In this document: positions 1-6,019 of the stretch, one piece after another
How the letters are laid out: each line of letters starts with the position of its first letter
How positions within the stretch are numbered: position 1 is the stretch's first letter
Source of the DNA: Ktedonobacterales bacterium
GTDB lineage: Bacteria; Chloroflexota; Ktedonobacteria; Ktedonobacterales; JADMIN01
DNA length: 21,103 nt
Reading direction: 5' to 3'
Assembly (NCBI GenBank): GCA_025935235.1
Contig: JAICVT010000030.1
Coordinates: 1-21,103, forward strand
Notes under the pieces: model-generated
Seen by the model: the letters and a program-made list of their open reading frames with translations, nothing else
Database searches by the model: none
Told to the model about the DNA's origin: nothing
Translations under genes and position numbers: made by a program

Positions 1-68
1 ATAGATTCAGGCCGTCATGCTCATGAGGCTGGATGACCGCCTGATGGCCTGCGTAGACCCGGGCGCGC

Positions 69-158
69 TTAGTCGGTCACTGCGAGCGCCACCTTGCCAG
101 GGACGCCGCCCTCGCGCTTGGTCTCAAAGGCCGCGCGGCCATCAGCCAGGGGTATCAC
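69..158 (-). pseudogene. C-terminal remnant of a zinc-type (MDR) alcohol dehydrogenase
   Basis: Read on the minus strand, the last 29 codons before the stop at 69 encode a peptide containing PLADGRAAFETKREGG and ending in PGKVALAVTD. This is the typical C-terminus of medium-chain zinc alcohol dehydrogenases and quinone reductases, whose last strand usually reads GKVVL-V-D. Nothing upstream of about position 158 in that frame resembles the rest of the enzyme, because the frame runs into the antisense of an acetyltransferase fragment. The catalytic and NAD-binding domains are therefore missing, so the copy must be non-functional. Family assignment rests on this short tail only. An assembly joint is an alternative explanation for the truncation. 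Confidence 0.6.
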
Positions 159-162
159 GGCG

Positions 163-429
163 CCCGATGTGGCCGAGATCGCGCTGGCGGTCGAAGCTTG
201 CTGGCAAGGACGCGGTATCGGTTCCCGACTGGTACGGTCGCTGGCAGCCCATGCGCGCCGTCGAGGTTTCACCCCGTTGATCGCCGAGGTGAGGTATGAT
301 AATGTTCGTATGCTCGCGCTGCTGCGCCATTGGGTCTTTCCGGCGACCTTGCGCTTGTGCTGCGGGCGCATCGAGGCGCGGCTAGCTACCTCCACCTCAG
401 ATGCGCAGGAGTCCGAGACGGAAGCATAG
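163..429 (+). pseudogene. C-terminal half of a GNAT-family N-acetyltransferase (5'-truncated)
   Basis: The plus-strand frame encodes AEIALAVEACWQGRGIGSRL followed by an alpha helix and a segment with RYDNVRMLALLRHW. This is the acetyl-CoA pyrophosphate-binding motif A (Q/R-x-x-G-x-G/A, seen here as QGRGIG) plus the motif B region of GNAT acetyltransferases. The N-terminal strands and substrate-binding part are absent. The frame can be extended to an ATG at 94, but the extra residues are simply the antisense of the alcohol dehydrogenase tail. The protein family is clear; the substrate cannot be predicted. The gene is probably broken, although a short fusion ORF from 94 to 429 is formally open. 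It lies 86 bp upstream of the uracil-DNA glycosylase gene. Confidence 0.6.
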
Positions 430-515
430 CTCATACATGGCGCGTCCCGGCGCCACTCCGGAGCCACCAAGGAGTCAGCGCGAGAACACCTCGCCCGCCG
501 GAGGGAGAGCAGACG

Positions 516-1193
516 ATGCGAGTTGACGCGCCGAAGAGCTGGCTGCGCGTGATCGGCGAAGAGCTAGATCAGCCGTACTTTCACGAGCTGGCGGCATTTG
601 TGGATGCAGAGCGCCAGCGCTTCGCCGTCTATCCACCAGAAGCGGACGTCTTCAGTGCGCTGAAGCTCACGCCATACGCGCAGGCGCGCGTCGTCTTGCT
701 TGGCCAGGATCCCTATCATGAGCCGGGGCAGGCGCACGGGCTGTGTTTCTCGGTGCTGCCCGGCGTCGCACTGCCGCCGTCGCTCAGGAACATCTTCCGC
801 GAGTTGAGGGATGACCTCGGCTGCCCGATCCCCAACAATGGGTACCTCATCTCGTGGGCCACACAAGGGGTGTTGTTGCTCAATACCGTGCTCACGGTGC
901 GAGCGCATGCGCCGAACTCGCATCGTGGCAAAGGCTGGGAGCGCTTCACCGATGCCATCATCCGCAGCGTCAACGAGAAAAACCACCGGGTGGTCTTTGT
1001 GTTGTGGGGCGCCGCCGCACAGCGCAAAGTCGAACTGATCACGTCTGCGCGGCATGTGATTGTGCGGGCGGCGCATCCCTCACCACTCTCGGCGCGCAAT
1101 GGCTTCTTCGGCAGCAAGCCGTTCTCTGCAATCAACACGGCGCTCGCTGCGGTGGGCGAGCCAGAGATTACCTGGCAGATCCCAGATAGATGA
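516..1193 (+). CDS. ung: uracil-DNA glycosylase, family 1
   Basis: This 225-residue protein removes uracil from DNA to start base-excision repair in the cytoplasm. The water-activating loop GQDPYH is at residues 63-68 (catalytic Asp65), and the DNA-intercalation loop HPSPLSA is at 187-193 (His187). The uracil-pocket region around FSVLPGVALPPSL follows the catalytic loop as expected. Length matches family 1 enzymes (about 220-230). The ATG at 516 is preceded by GGAGGGAG about 8-10 nt upstream, and the protein starts just before the conserved N-terminal helix. A longer in-frame start at 330 would read through the acetyltransferase remnant and is not credible. The gene is monocistronic and convergent with the OsmC gene, separated from it by a hairpin. 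Confidence 0.95.
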   Translation: MRVDAPKSWLRVIGEELDQPYFHELAAFVDAERQRFAVYPPEADVFSALKLTPYAQARVVLLGQDPYHEPGQAHGLCFSVLPGVALPPSLRNIFRELRDDLGCPIPNNGYLISWATQGVLLLNTVLTVRAHAPNSHRGKGWERFTDAIIRSVNEKNHRVVFVLWGAAAQRKVELITSARHVIVRAAHPSPLSARNGFFGSKPFSAINTALAAVGEPEITWQIPDR

Positions 1194-1210
1194 GCGCCGG
1201 TCGAGACTGA

Positions 1211-1232
1211 CGCGGGTAGCCAACTACCCGCG
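1211..1232. terminator. bidirectional hairpin between ung and the OsmC gene
   Basis: A perfect 9-bp stem (CGCGGGTAG and CTACCCGCG) closes a CCAA tetraloop. It sits in the 57-bp gap between two convergent stop codons. There is no clear T-tract on either side, so it may act as an intrinsic terminator of low efficiency or as a 3' stabiliser. Confidence 0.6.
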
Positions 1233-1250
1233 CCTGGTCTGCTCGCATCG

Positions 1251-1697
1251 CTAGGCCGGGATGAGTCGCGCCGTCAGCGTGATGTCTACGTTGCCGCGCA
1301 GTGCGTTGGAGATCGGGCAAAATCGCTCACCTGCGCGGGCGGCATCCGCGAATTGCTCCGGCGTGACGCCTGCCACCTTGCCTTCAACTGACAGCGTGAC
1401 CCGGCTCACTTTGAATCCATCGGCTACCTGCTCGAAGGTACAGTCCGCAGCGACAGTAAGATGCTGGGGTGGTGTACCGCGCTCTTCGAGGATATGGGCG
1501 AACGCCATCGCATAGCAGCTCGCATGGGCTGCGGCGAGCAATTCTTCGGGGCTTGTTTTCCCGCTTGCGTGTCCGGTGCGCGAGGCCCATGAAACGGGCA
1601 GGTCACTCGCGGCGCCGTCGCCGAATGTGAGCTGGCCGCTCCCTGTTCCAAGGGAGCCGTCCCAGTTGACCGAGGCATGTTGGGTCGCCTGAATCAT
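1251..1697 (-). CDS. osmC: OsmC/Ohr-family organic hydroperoxide reductase (peroxiredoxin)
   Basis: This 148-residue protein belongs to the OsmC family, small dimeric thiol peroxidases that reduce organic hydroperoxides in the cytoplasm. The two catalytic cysteines are visible: Cys61 in SPEELLAAAHASCYAMA and Cys127 in RFCPISNALRGN. The catalytic Glu region precedes Cys61. A third Cys (86) is probably not catalytic. The TSPEELLAAAHASC context and the CPISNALRGN segment resemble the OsmC subgroup more than Ohr. The ATG at 1697 has GGAGG about 8 nt upstream on the minus strand. The gene stands alone, with its promoter expected in the 1698-2041 gap. Family membership is firm; OsmC versus a near relative is less so. 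Confidence 0.9.
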   Translation of the reverse strand: MIQATQHASVNWDGSLGTGSGQLTFGDGAASDLPVSWASRTGHASGKTSPEELLAAAHASCYAMAFAHILEERGTPPQHLTVAADCTFEQVADGFKVSRVTLSVEGKVAGVTPEQFADAARAGERFCPISNALRGNVDITLTARLIPA

Positions 1698-1997
1698 CGT
1701 TCTACCTCCAGCGTTTATCCTTCAGTGTTTATCCTGGGGCGCGCCTGCACATCTGCGAAGGAGCGAAGAGGACGAGAGGAGGCTCTGGTAGTCGCGCAAC
1801 GCGCGGGTCACCCTTGGGCGCTCAACTGTATCTACCCATCCAGGTTGCTTCATCGCCGCCTTGGGCGTCACCTACCTGAAGACGTAGCCTGCGCCGCCAT
1901 TGCCGTCGGTGTCGTTACCTCTTCATACCTACCATCCTCGGCGCGCCCTTCCTACACGCTATACAGTGGCCGCATATGTGGCGCCACCTGCGCACTT

Positions 1998-2041
1998 CAT
2001 GCTATCGCCGCCTACGCGACTCAGCAGCGACATTTGTCGCT
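1998..2041 (+). repeat. composite extragenic repeat, copy 1
   Basis: This 44-nt element reads CATGCTATCGCCG, then 13 variable bases, then GCAGCGACATTTGTC. The same layout with the same internal spacing recurs at 3198-3241, exactly 1200 bp away. Twelve of the first 13 bases and all 15 of the last block are identical. Each copy also has a GC-rich palindrome 10-11 bp upstream. Confidence 0.65.
2026..2041. promoter_or_regulatory. CRP/FNR-family-like palindrome (AGCGA-N6-TCGCT)
   Basis: AGCGACATTTGTCGCT has perfectly symmetric 7-base arms around TT. Its 5-6-5 architecture is that of CRP-family sites. It lies immediately downstream of the methyltransferase stop codon and 329 bp upstream of the OsmC start. 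Binding is inferred from sequence form only. Confidence 0.45.
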
Positions 2042-2890
2042 CTAGTGGGTGGCGGAGGGTGGCGCCTCCGCGGGCGCCACCGATACGGCGGCATCATCTC
2101 GCCGAGCACAGGTAAGCAACGCCACATAGGACGTTGCGACACCACCGGGAAAGCGCTCGTCGAGGGTTCGACTGAGCCGCCTTTCGAGCGGCGCCGGGAG
2201 CGTCGTGAAGAGGGAGAACAGGTCATTGAAGAACGTGACAGCCTCATGTCCATTGGCGAAGGCGAACGGGAGGCGCAGCAACTCTTGATGCGTCACCTCG
2301 AAGCCCGCCTGCTCTAGCGACGGAAGGAGCCGCTGGGCCTGCTCCAGCCTGGCCATAAAGCCGCGCAGCAGTTGGGTCGCGTCTGGCACGACCTCGTACA
2401 CGACCTCGAAGAACTCGCGCCAGGACTGCCGGTCAGGTACACTCGCCCAGAAGGGCGCGCCCGGTACGAGCACGCGCCTGATCTCGGCCATCGCCTCAGC
2501 GGGATGCGCGAAGAACGGGAAGCCCAGGTTGCAGGTTGCTGCGTCAAACGATGCTGGCGCGAAGGCGAGATGCTGCGCGTCCATTGGAGCGAAGCTGAGG
2601 CGCTCGTTCGCCAGCCCCTCACTGGTCGCGCGCTCCTGAGCCTGCGCGATCATGTTCGGTGATGCGTCCACCCCGCTGATGCGCATGTCAGGAAGCTCAC
2701 GCGCCAGCCGCAGCGCGAGTGTGCCGGAGCCGCAGGCTACGTCGAGCAGGCGGCAAGACGCATCATCTGCGCGGACAGTGGCAGCGACCCACTCGGCGAG
2801 CGCCTCCGCGACGAGTGGCGCGATACGATGCCCAGCCGTCATCGTGAAGCGCGCGCTGCCCTTGCGGGTGCGAAAATCGTGAATCTTCAT
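2042..2890 (-). CDS. class I SAM-dependent methyltransferase (UbiE/Methyltransf_11-like)
   Basis: This 282-residue cytoplasmic protein has a Rossmann-type methyltransferase core. Motif I is LLDVACGSG at residues 48-56, the acidic post-I motif is GVDASPNM at 73-80, motif II is around FDAATCNLGF at 115-124, and motif III is RRVLVPGAPF at 138-147. The acceptor substrate cannot be deduced. The C-terminal half (EFFEVVYEVVP, AFANGHEAVTFF) is the variable lid region, and the last 20 residues are Ala/Pro-rich. The ATG at 2890 was chosen because the conserved part begins directly after it; the Shine-Dalgarno (AGAAG) is modest. The ATG overlaps the TGA of a small upstream frame (ATGA). The gene is flanked on both sides by the 44-nt composite repeat. 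Confidence 0.88.
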   Translation of the reverse strand: MKIHDFRTRKGSARFTMTAGHRIAPLVAEALAEWVAATVRADDASCRLLDVACGSGTLALRLARELPDMRISGVDASPNMIAQAQERATSEGLANERLSFAPMDAQHLAFAPASFDAATCNLGFPFFAHPAEAMAEIRRVLVPGAPFWASVPDRQSWREFFEVVYEVVPDATQLLRGFMARLEQAQRLLPSLEQAGFEVTHQELLRLPFAFANGHEAVTFFNDLFSLFTTLPAPLERRLSRTLDERFPGGVATSYVALLTCARRDDAAVSVAPAEAPPSATH

Positions 2891-3114
2891 GTGCTTCTCT
2901 TGTCGTGTGTCCTCTTCGTCGTGGCGCCGGGCGACAACGCGAGTCGTGGGACTGGTTGTTCCTTCAGCGCCGCCGCCAGGTATATTGTCGCCATCGTCTC
3001 CAGATCGAGCGCCTGCGGGCCGCTCATCTCGGCGACATGGCGCAGAGGACCAGGCTCTGCGAGCGCCACCACACTGCTGCCTGGGCGTCCCTCGCATGAG
3101 CGCGCGCTACCCAC
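2887..3114 (-). CDS. possible small protein coupled to the methyltransferase gene
   Basis: An open frame of up to 75 codons starts with GTG at 3114, or at an internal ATG at 3030 giving 46 residues. It ends in a TGA that overlaps the methyltransferase ATG in an ATGA arrangement typical of translational coupling. The central stretch MSGPQALDLETMATIYLAAA could form a helix and has GC-rich third positions. I recognise no family, and no strong ribosome binding site precedes either start. It may be a true leader peptide, a gene remnant, or chance. Confidence 0.25.
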   Translation of the reverse strand: MGSARSCEGRPGSSVVALAEPGPLRHVAEMSGPQALDLETMATIYLAAALKEQPVPRLALSPGATTKRTHDKRST

Positions 3115-3172
3115 ATCTCACGGGTGTACCTCATTCACGCGCAATCACGCGCCATGACGGCCGCGCGAGTCG

Positions 3173-3188
3173 CACTGGCGCGCCAGTG
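3173..3188. promoter_or_regulatory. perfect 16-bp palindrome, possible operator
   Basis: CACTGGCGCGCCAGTG is identical to its reverse complement. It sits 10 bp upstream of the second composite repeat, in the same relative place as the GTGGCGCCAC palindrome of the first copy. No binding protein can be named. Confidence 0.35.
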
Positions 3189-3197
3189 TGCTGTTGG

Positions 3198-3241
3198 CAT
3201 GCTACCGCCGATGCGGGAGCGAAGCAGCGACATTTGTCACA
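3198..3241 (+). repeat. composite extragenic repeat, copy 2, with CRP-like site
   Basis: The element reads CATGCTACCGCCG, then 13 bases, then GCAGCGACATTTGTC. It is the partner of the copy at 1998-2041. Its right end, AGCGACATTTGTCACA at 3226-3241, fits AGCGA-N6-TCACA, where TCACA is the exact CRP half-site. Confidence 0.65.
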
Positions 3242-3383
3242 CGCCGCACTGATACCGCTCTCGCGCGCGTGCGAACGGCGCGCCGATGCGCAGCCGCGCA
3301 TCATGTATGCCCCATAGGCAGGTATGCGCGGTTCGGCGGCATGAGCCGGGCTAGCACGTCGGCAGGGCGTGAATATTGCGGCA

Positions 3384-3407
3384 GGGTGCGAGACGGGGTG
3401 CGAGACG
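3384..3407 (+). repeat. tandem 12-bp duplication
   Basis: GGGTGCGAGACG occurs twice head to tail. The second unit runs into the CRP-like sequence CGAGA-N6-TCGCA at 3401-3416. It lies 166 bp upstream of the PrpD-like start. Confidence 0.6.
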
Positions 3408-3561
3408 TTTGTCGCAGCGGTGGCGCCGGAACTGGCTCATGTTGTGAGTGAGCGAGACGCTAGAGCGAGCCGAAGCGCGTTGGAGGATGAGACGAACACG
3501 TTCTCTGTGCGCCGGGCGAGGGCTGGCATCATCACTCCGACATTCGCCGTTGGCGGCTCGC

Positions 3562-3567
3562 AGGAGG
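3562..3567 (+). promoter_or_regulatory. ribosome binding site fixing the PrpD-like start
   Basis: AGGAGG lies 5 nt before the ATG at 3573. It rules in favour of this start over the longer in-frame GTG at 3369, which would add 68 poorly conserved residues. Confidence 0.75.
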
Positions 3568-3572
3568 CACAT

Positions 3573-5126
3573 ATGACCCATGAGACACATGCAATTCAGG
3601 CGTCCAACGTGACAGGCGCCACACAGGTAGAGCGCCTGGCGGAGTTCGTCGTGCGGATCGGGTACGACGACATGTCCATCCGCGCACGACGTCTGCTGAA
3701 GGCGCACGTCCTTGATGCGCTCGGCTGTGCCATCGGCGCGCTTGACGCTGAGCCGATGGCGCGCTTGCGTCGGCAGGTTGACCTCTTTGGCGGCCAGCCG
3801 CTTGCCACGTTCATCGGGCGCGGCCGCTCTGCGCCAGATCGCGTCGCGCTGTACAATGCTGCGCTGGTGCGCTACCTCGACTTCAACGACGCCTTCCTGG
3901 CGCCGGGTGAAACCTGCCACCCGAGCGATAATGTGGCGCCTGTGCTAGCGGCGAGCGAAGTCGCCGCCCGCAACGGCAAAGACTTCCTGGCGGCGCTCGC
4001 CGTCGCCTACCAGGTGCAATGCCGGCTCAGCCAGGTTGCCCCGGTGCGGGCGCATGGGTTCGACCACACAACGCAAGGAGCCTATGCGGTCGCGGCGGGC
4101 GTCGCCAAAGCGCTAGATCTCGACGCCGCGCAGACCGCGCAGGCAATCGCCATCAGCGGCACAGCCAACAACGGGCTGCGCGTCACCCGCACAGGAGAGC
4201 TGTCGCACTGGAAGGGCTTGGCCTACCCCTTTATGGCGTTCGCCGCTACCAATGCGGCCTTCCTGGCGCGCGAGGGCATCACCGGTCCACGTGAAGTGTT
4301 CGAGGGGAACAAAGGCTTCATCGAGACTATCGCTGGCCCATTCGCGATCGACTGGACACGCGAGAACCTGGAGATGGTGACACAAACCATTCTCAAGCGC
4401 TACAACGCCGAGATTCACTCGCAGTCGGCGCTCGAAGGCATTCTCCAGCTCCAGGCGCGTCACCATCTGCATGCAGAGGATATTGATTGGGTGCGCGTCG
4501 AGATTTTCGACGTGGCCTATAACATCATCGGCGGCGGAGAGGAAGGCGACAAGCGCCTGGTCAGAACCAAGGAAGAGGCCGACCACAGTCTGCCCTACCT
4601 GATTGCCGTGGCGTTCCTCGACGGCGAGGTGTCGCCTGCGCAGTTCACAGCGGAGCGCATTCGCCGGGACGACGTGCAGCGGCTGCTGCGCAAGGTCAGC
4701 GTCCGGCCGATCGGTCGACTCAGCGAGCGCTTCCCCCAGTTGATGCCATGCCGCATCGAGATCGCGCTTCGTGACGGCCGCACCGTCGAGATTCAGCGCG
4801 ACGACTACGAGGGCTTCGTCACGCATCCAATGCCCTGGGACCAGGTCGTCGAGAAATTCAATCGCCTGGCGACCCCTCATGTCGAGCGGGCGCTGCGTGA
4901 CGAGATCGTCGAGGCGGTGGCGAACCTGGAGTCCATTCCAGTGGCCGAGCTTGTGCAGCGCCTGGCGCGTGTAGGCGGCCAGAGCGGCGCGGGCAGCGGG
5001 GCGCCCGACGCAGCGGCAGCGGCAGCGCAGCCCCAGACAGCGATAGCATCGGAAACCAAGCAGAAGAAGCCAGCAGGGCGTCCGCACAAGGCGCCTGCGT
5101 CCACGGGAAAGGAGCGCGTGTCATGA
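3573..5126 (+). CDS. MmgE/PrpD-family protein (2-methylcitrate dehydratase / cis-aconitate decarboxylase-like)
   Basis: This 517-residue cytoplasmic protein belongs to the MmgE/PrpD family, whose members dehydrate 2-methylcitrate, decarboxylate cis-aconitate or epimerise iminodisuccinate. Family landmarks are an N-terminal helical domain, the segment LDFNDAFLAPGETCHPSDN at 102-120 (active-site region, compare ND...HPSDN of PrpD), GNKGF at 245-249, and KEEADHSLPYLIAVAF at 333-348 with the family DH pair. Catalytic-region residues look intact. Residues from about 468 to 517 form a low-complexity Ala/Gly/Lys/Pro-rich tail that is not part of the fold. The next gene overlaps the stop by ATGA, so the two are translationally coupled. 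The true substrate is unknown. No methylcitrate synthase (prpC) or methylisocitrate lyase (prpB) accompanies it, so a role in the standard methylcitrate cycle is not supported. Confidence 0.9.
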   Translation: MTHETHAIQASNVTGATQVERLAEFVVRIGYDDMSIRARRLLKAHVLDALGCAIGALDAEPMARLRRQVDLFGGQPLATFIGRGRSAPDRVALYNAALVRYLDFNDAFLAPGETCHPSDNVAPVLAASEVAARNGKDFLAALAVAYQVQCRLSQVAPVRAHGFDHTTQGAYAVAAGVAKALDLDAAQTAQAIAISGTANNGLRVTRTGELSHWKGLAYPFMAFAATNAAFLAREGITGPREVFEGNKGFIETIAGPFAIDWTRENLEMVTQTILKRYNAEIHSQSALEGILQLQARHHLHAEDIDWVRVEIFDVAYNIIGGGEEGDKRLVRTKEEADHSLPYLIAVAFLDGEVSPAQFTAERIRRDDVQRLLRKVSVRPIGRLSERFPQLMPCRIEIALRDGRTVEIQRDDYEGFVTHPMPWDQVVEKFNRLATPHVERALRDEIVEAVANLESIPVAELVQRLARVGGQSGAGSGAPDAAAAAAQPQTAIASETKQKKPAGRPHKAPASTGKERVS

Positions 5127-5998
5127 GCGCCACGAATACCACGAGCAAACAGACGAGCCAACAGCCAAACAGGCAGGCAAGCGAGCGCGCGTTCGATTTC
5201 ATCCACCTCAATCCGTGTGAGGACAAGCCGCGCGAGCGAGGCCTGACTGAGATCCGCGGCCCCTACTACACGCCGATGGGGCCGCGCTACCTGACCGATC
5301 TGCTAGAGACGATGAGCGCCTACGTAGATAGCCTCAAGTTCGCGGGCGGCTCATTCGCGCTGATGCCGCGCGCTGCGGTCAAGCAGATCATCGAGATCGC
5401 CCACCAGCACGATGTCCTGGTCTCGACCGGCGGTTTCATCGAGCGTGTGCTCGCGCGCGAGCCAGAGATGGTCGAGCGCTACATCCGCGAGTGCCGCGAC
5501 CTCGGCTTTGACATCCTCGAAATCTCCAGCGGCTTCATCACGCTGCCGACCGACGATTGGCTGCGGCTGATCGAACACGTGCAGCGCGCGGGGTTGAAGG
5601 CGAAGCCTGAGGTGGGCATCCAGTTCGGCGCGGGCGGGGCCAGTGCGGCCGCCGATCTCGCTGCGGAGGGGCTGCGCGACGTTGGCTGGGCCGTTCGTCA
5701 GGCGCGGCGCTTCCTCGATGCAGGCGCGTATCTGATCATGATTGAGTCGGAAGGCATCACCGAGAATGTGACCACGTGGCGCACCGACGCCGCAGCGGCG
5801 ATCATTGACGCGCTGGGGCTGGAGAAGGTCATGTTCGAGGCGGCTGACCCCGACGTCTTCGCCTGGTACATCAAGAACTACGGCCCTGATGTCAACCTCT
5901 TCGTGGATCACAGCCAGATTGTGCAGCTTGAGACGCTACGAGCAGGTATCTGGGGGACCAAGAGCCTGTGGGGGCGCGTGATTACCTACAAGGGGTAG
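5123..5998 (+). CDS. phosphosulfolactate synthase (ComA)-family TIM-barrel protein
   Basis: This 291-residue protein resembles ComA, the lyase that adds sulfite to phosphoenolpyruvate in archaeal coenzyme M synthesis, and its bacterial (YitD-type) and plant HSA32 relatives. The order of family motifs is kept: KPRERGLTEIRGP (35-47), YVDSLKFAGGS (67-77), STGGFIERVL (101-110), LGFDILEISSGFITLP (127-142), KPEVG (161-165), GAYLIMIESEGIT (201-213), EKVMFEAADP (234-243) and VNLFVDHSQIVQLETLR (257-273). Residues 1-25 are a polar Gln/Ser/Thr-rich extension. Compared with my recollection of classic ComA, the E-A-R-E-S-G stretch reads ESEG, losing the Arg, so PEP/sulfite chemistry is doubtful. The start overlaps the upstream stop (ATGA). 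The gene is the middle member of a three-gene operon with PrpD-like and acyl-CoA dehydrogenase genes. Confidence 0.85.
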   Translation: MSATNTTSKQTSQQPNRQASERAFDFIHLNPCEDKPRERGLTEIRGPYYTPMGPRYLTDLLETMSAYVDSLKFAGGSFALMPRAAVKQIIEIAHQHDVLVSTGGFIERVLAREPEMVERYIRECRDLGFDILEISSGFITLPTDDWLRLIEHVQRAGLKAKPEVGIQFGAGGASAAADLAAEGLRDVGWAVRQARRFLDAGAYLIMIESEGITENVTTWRTDAAAAIIDALGLEKVMFEAADPDVFAWYIKNYGPDVNLFVDHSQIVQLETLRAGIWGTKSLWGRVITYKG

Positions 5999-6019
5999 GT
6001 TGGGCAAGGTCGTGCTACG

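Larger units (their letters stand above)
1698..2041. other. intergenic region upstream of the OsmC gene
   Basis: No convincing gene is seen in these 344 bases. The region holds the 5' flank of the OsmC gene, with a direct GTTTATCC duplication close to its RBS. It also holds a GTGGCGCCAC palindrome at 1978-1987 and the left copy of a composite repeat that ends in a CRP-like palindrome touching the methyltransferase stop codon. Short open frames here lack coding character. Confidence 0.5.
2891..3572. other. intergenic region upstream of the PrpD-ComA-ACAD operon
   Basis: This 682-bp divergent region carries the doubtful small minus-strand frame near its left end. It also has a perfect 16-bp palindrome at 3173-3188, the second composite repeat at 3198-3241, a tandem 12-bp duplication at 3384-3407 and a weaker CRP-like site at 3401-3416. 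The frame of the PrpD-like gene stays open upstream to 3369, but those residues do not look conserved. I read the region mainly as regulatory. Confidence 0.5.

Noticed and set aside
4113..5087. Long antisense frame (324 codons) inside the PrpD-like gene
   Set aside because: The sense strand has the conserved family motifs; the antisense product resembles nothing known.
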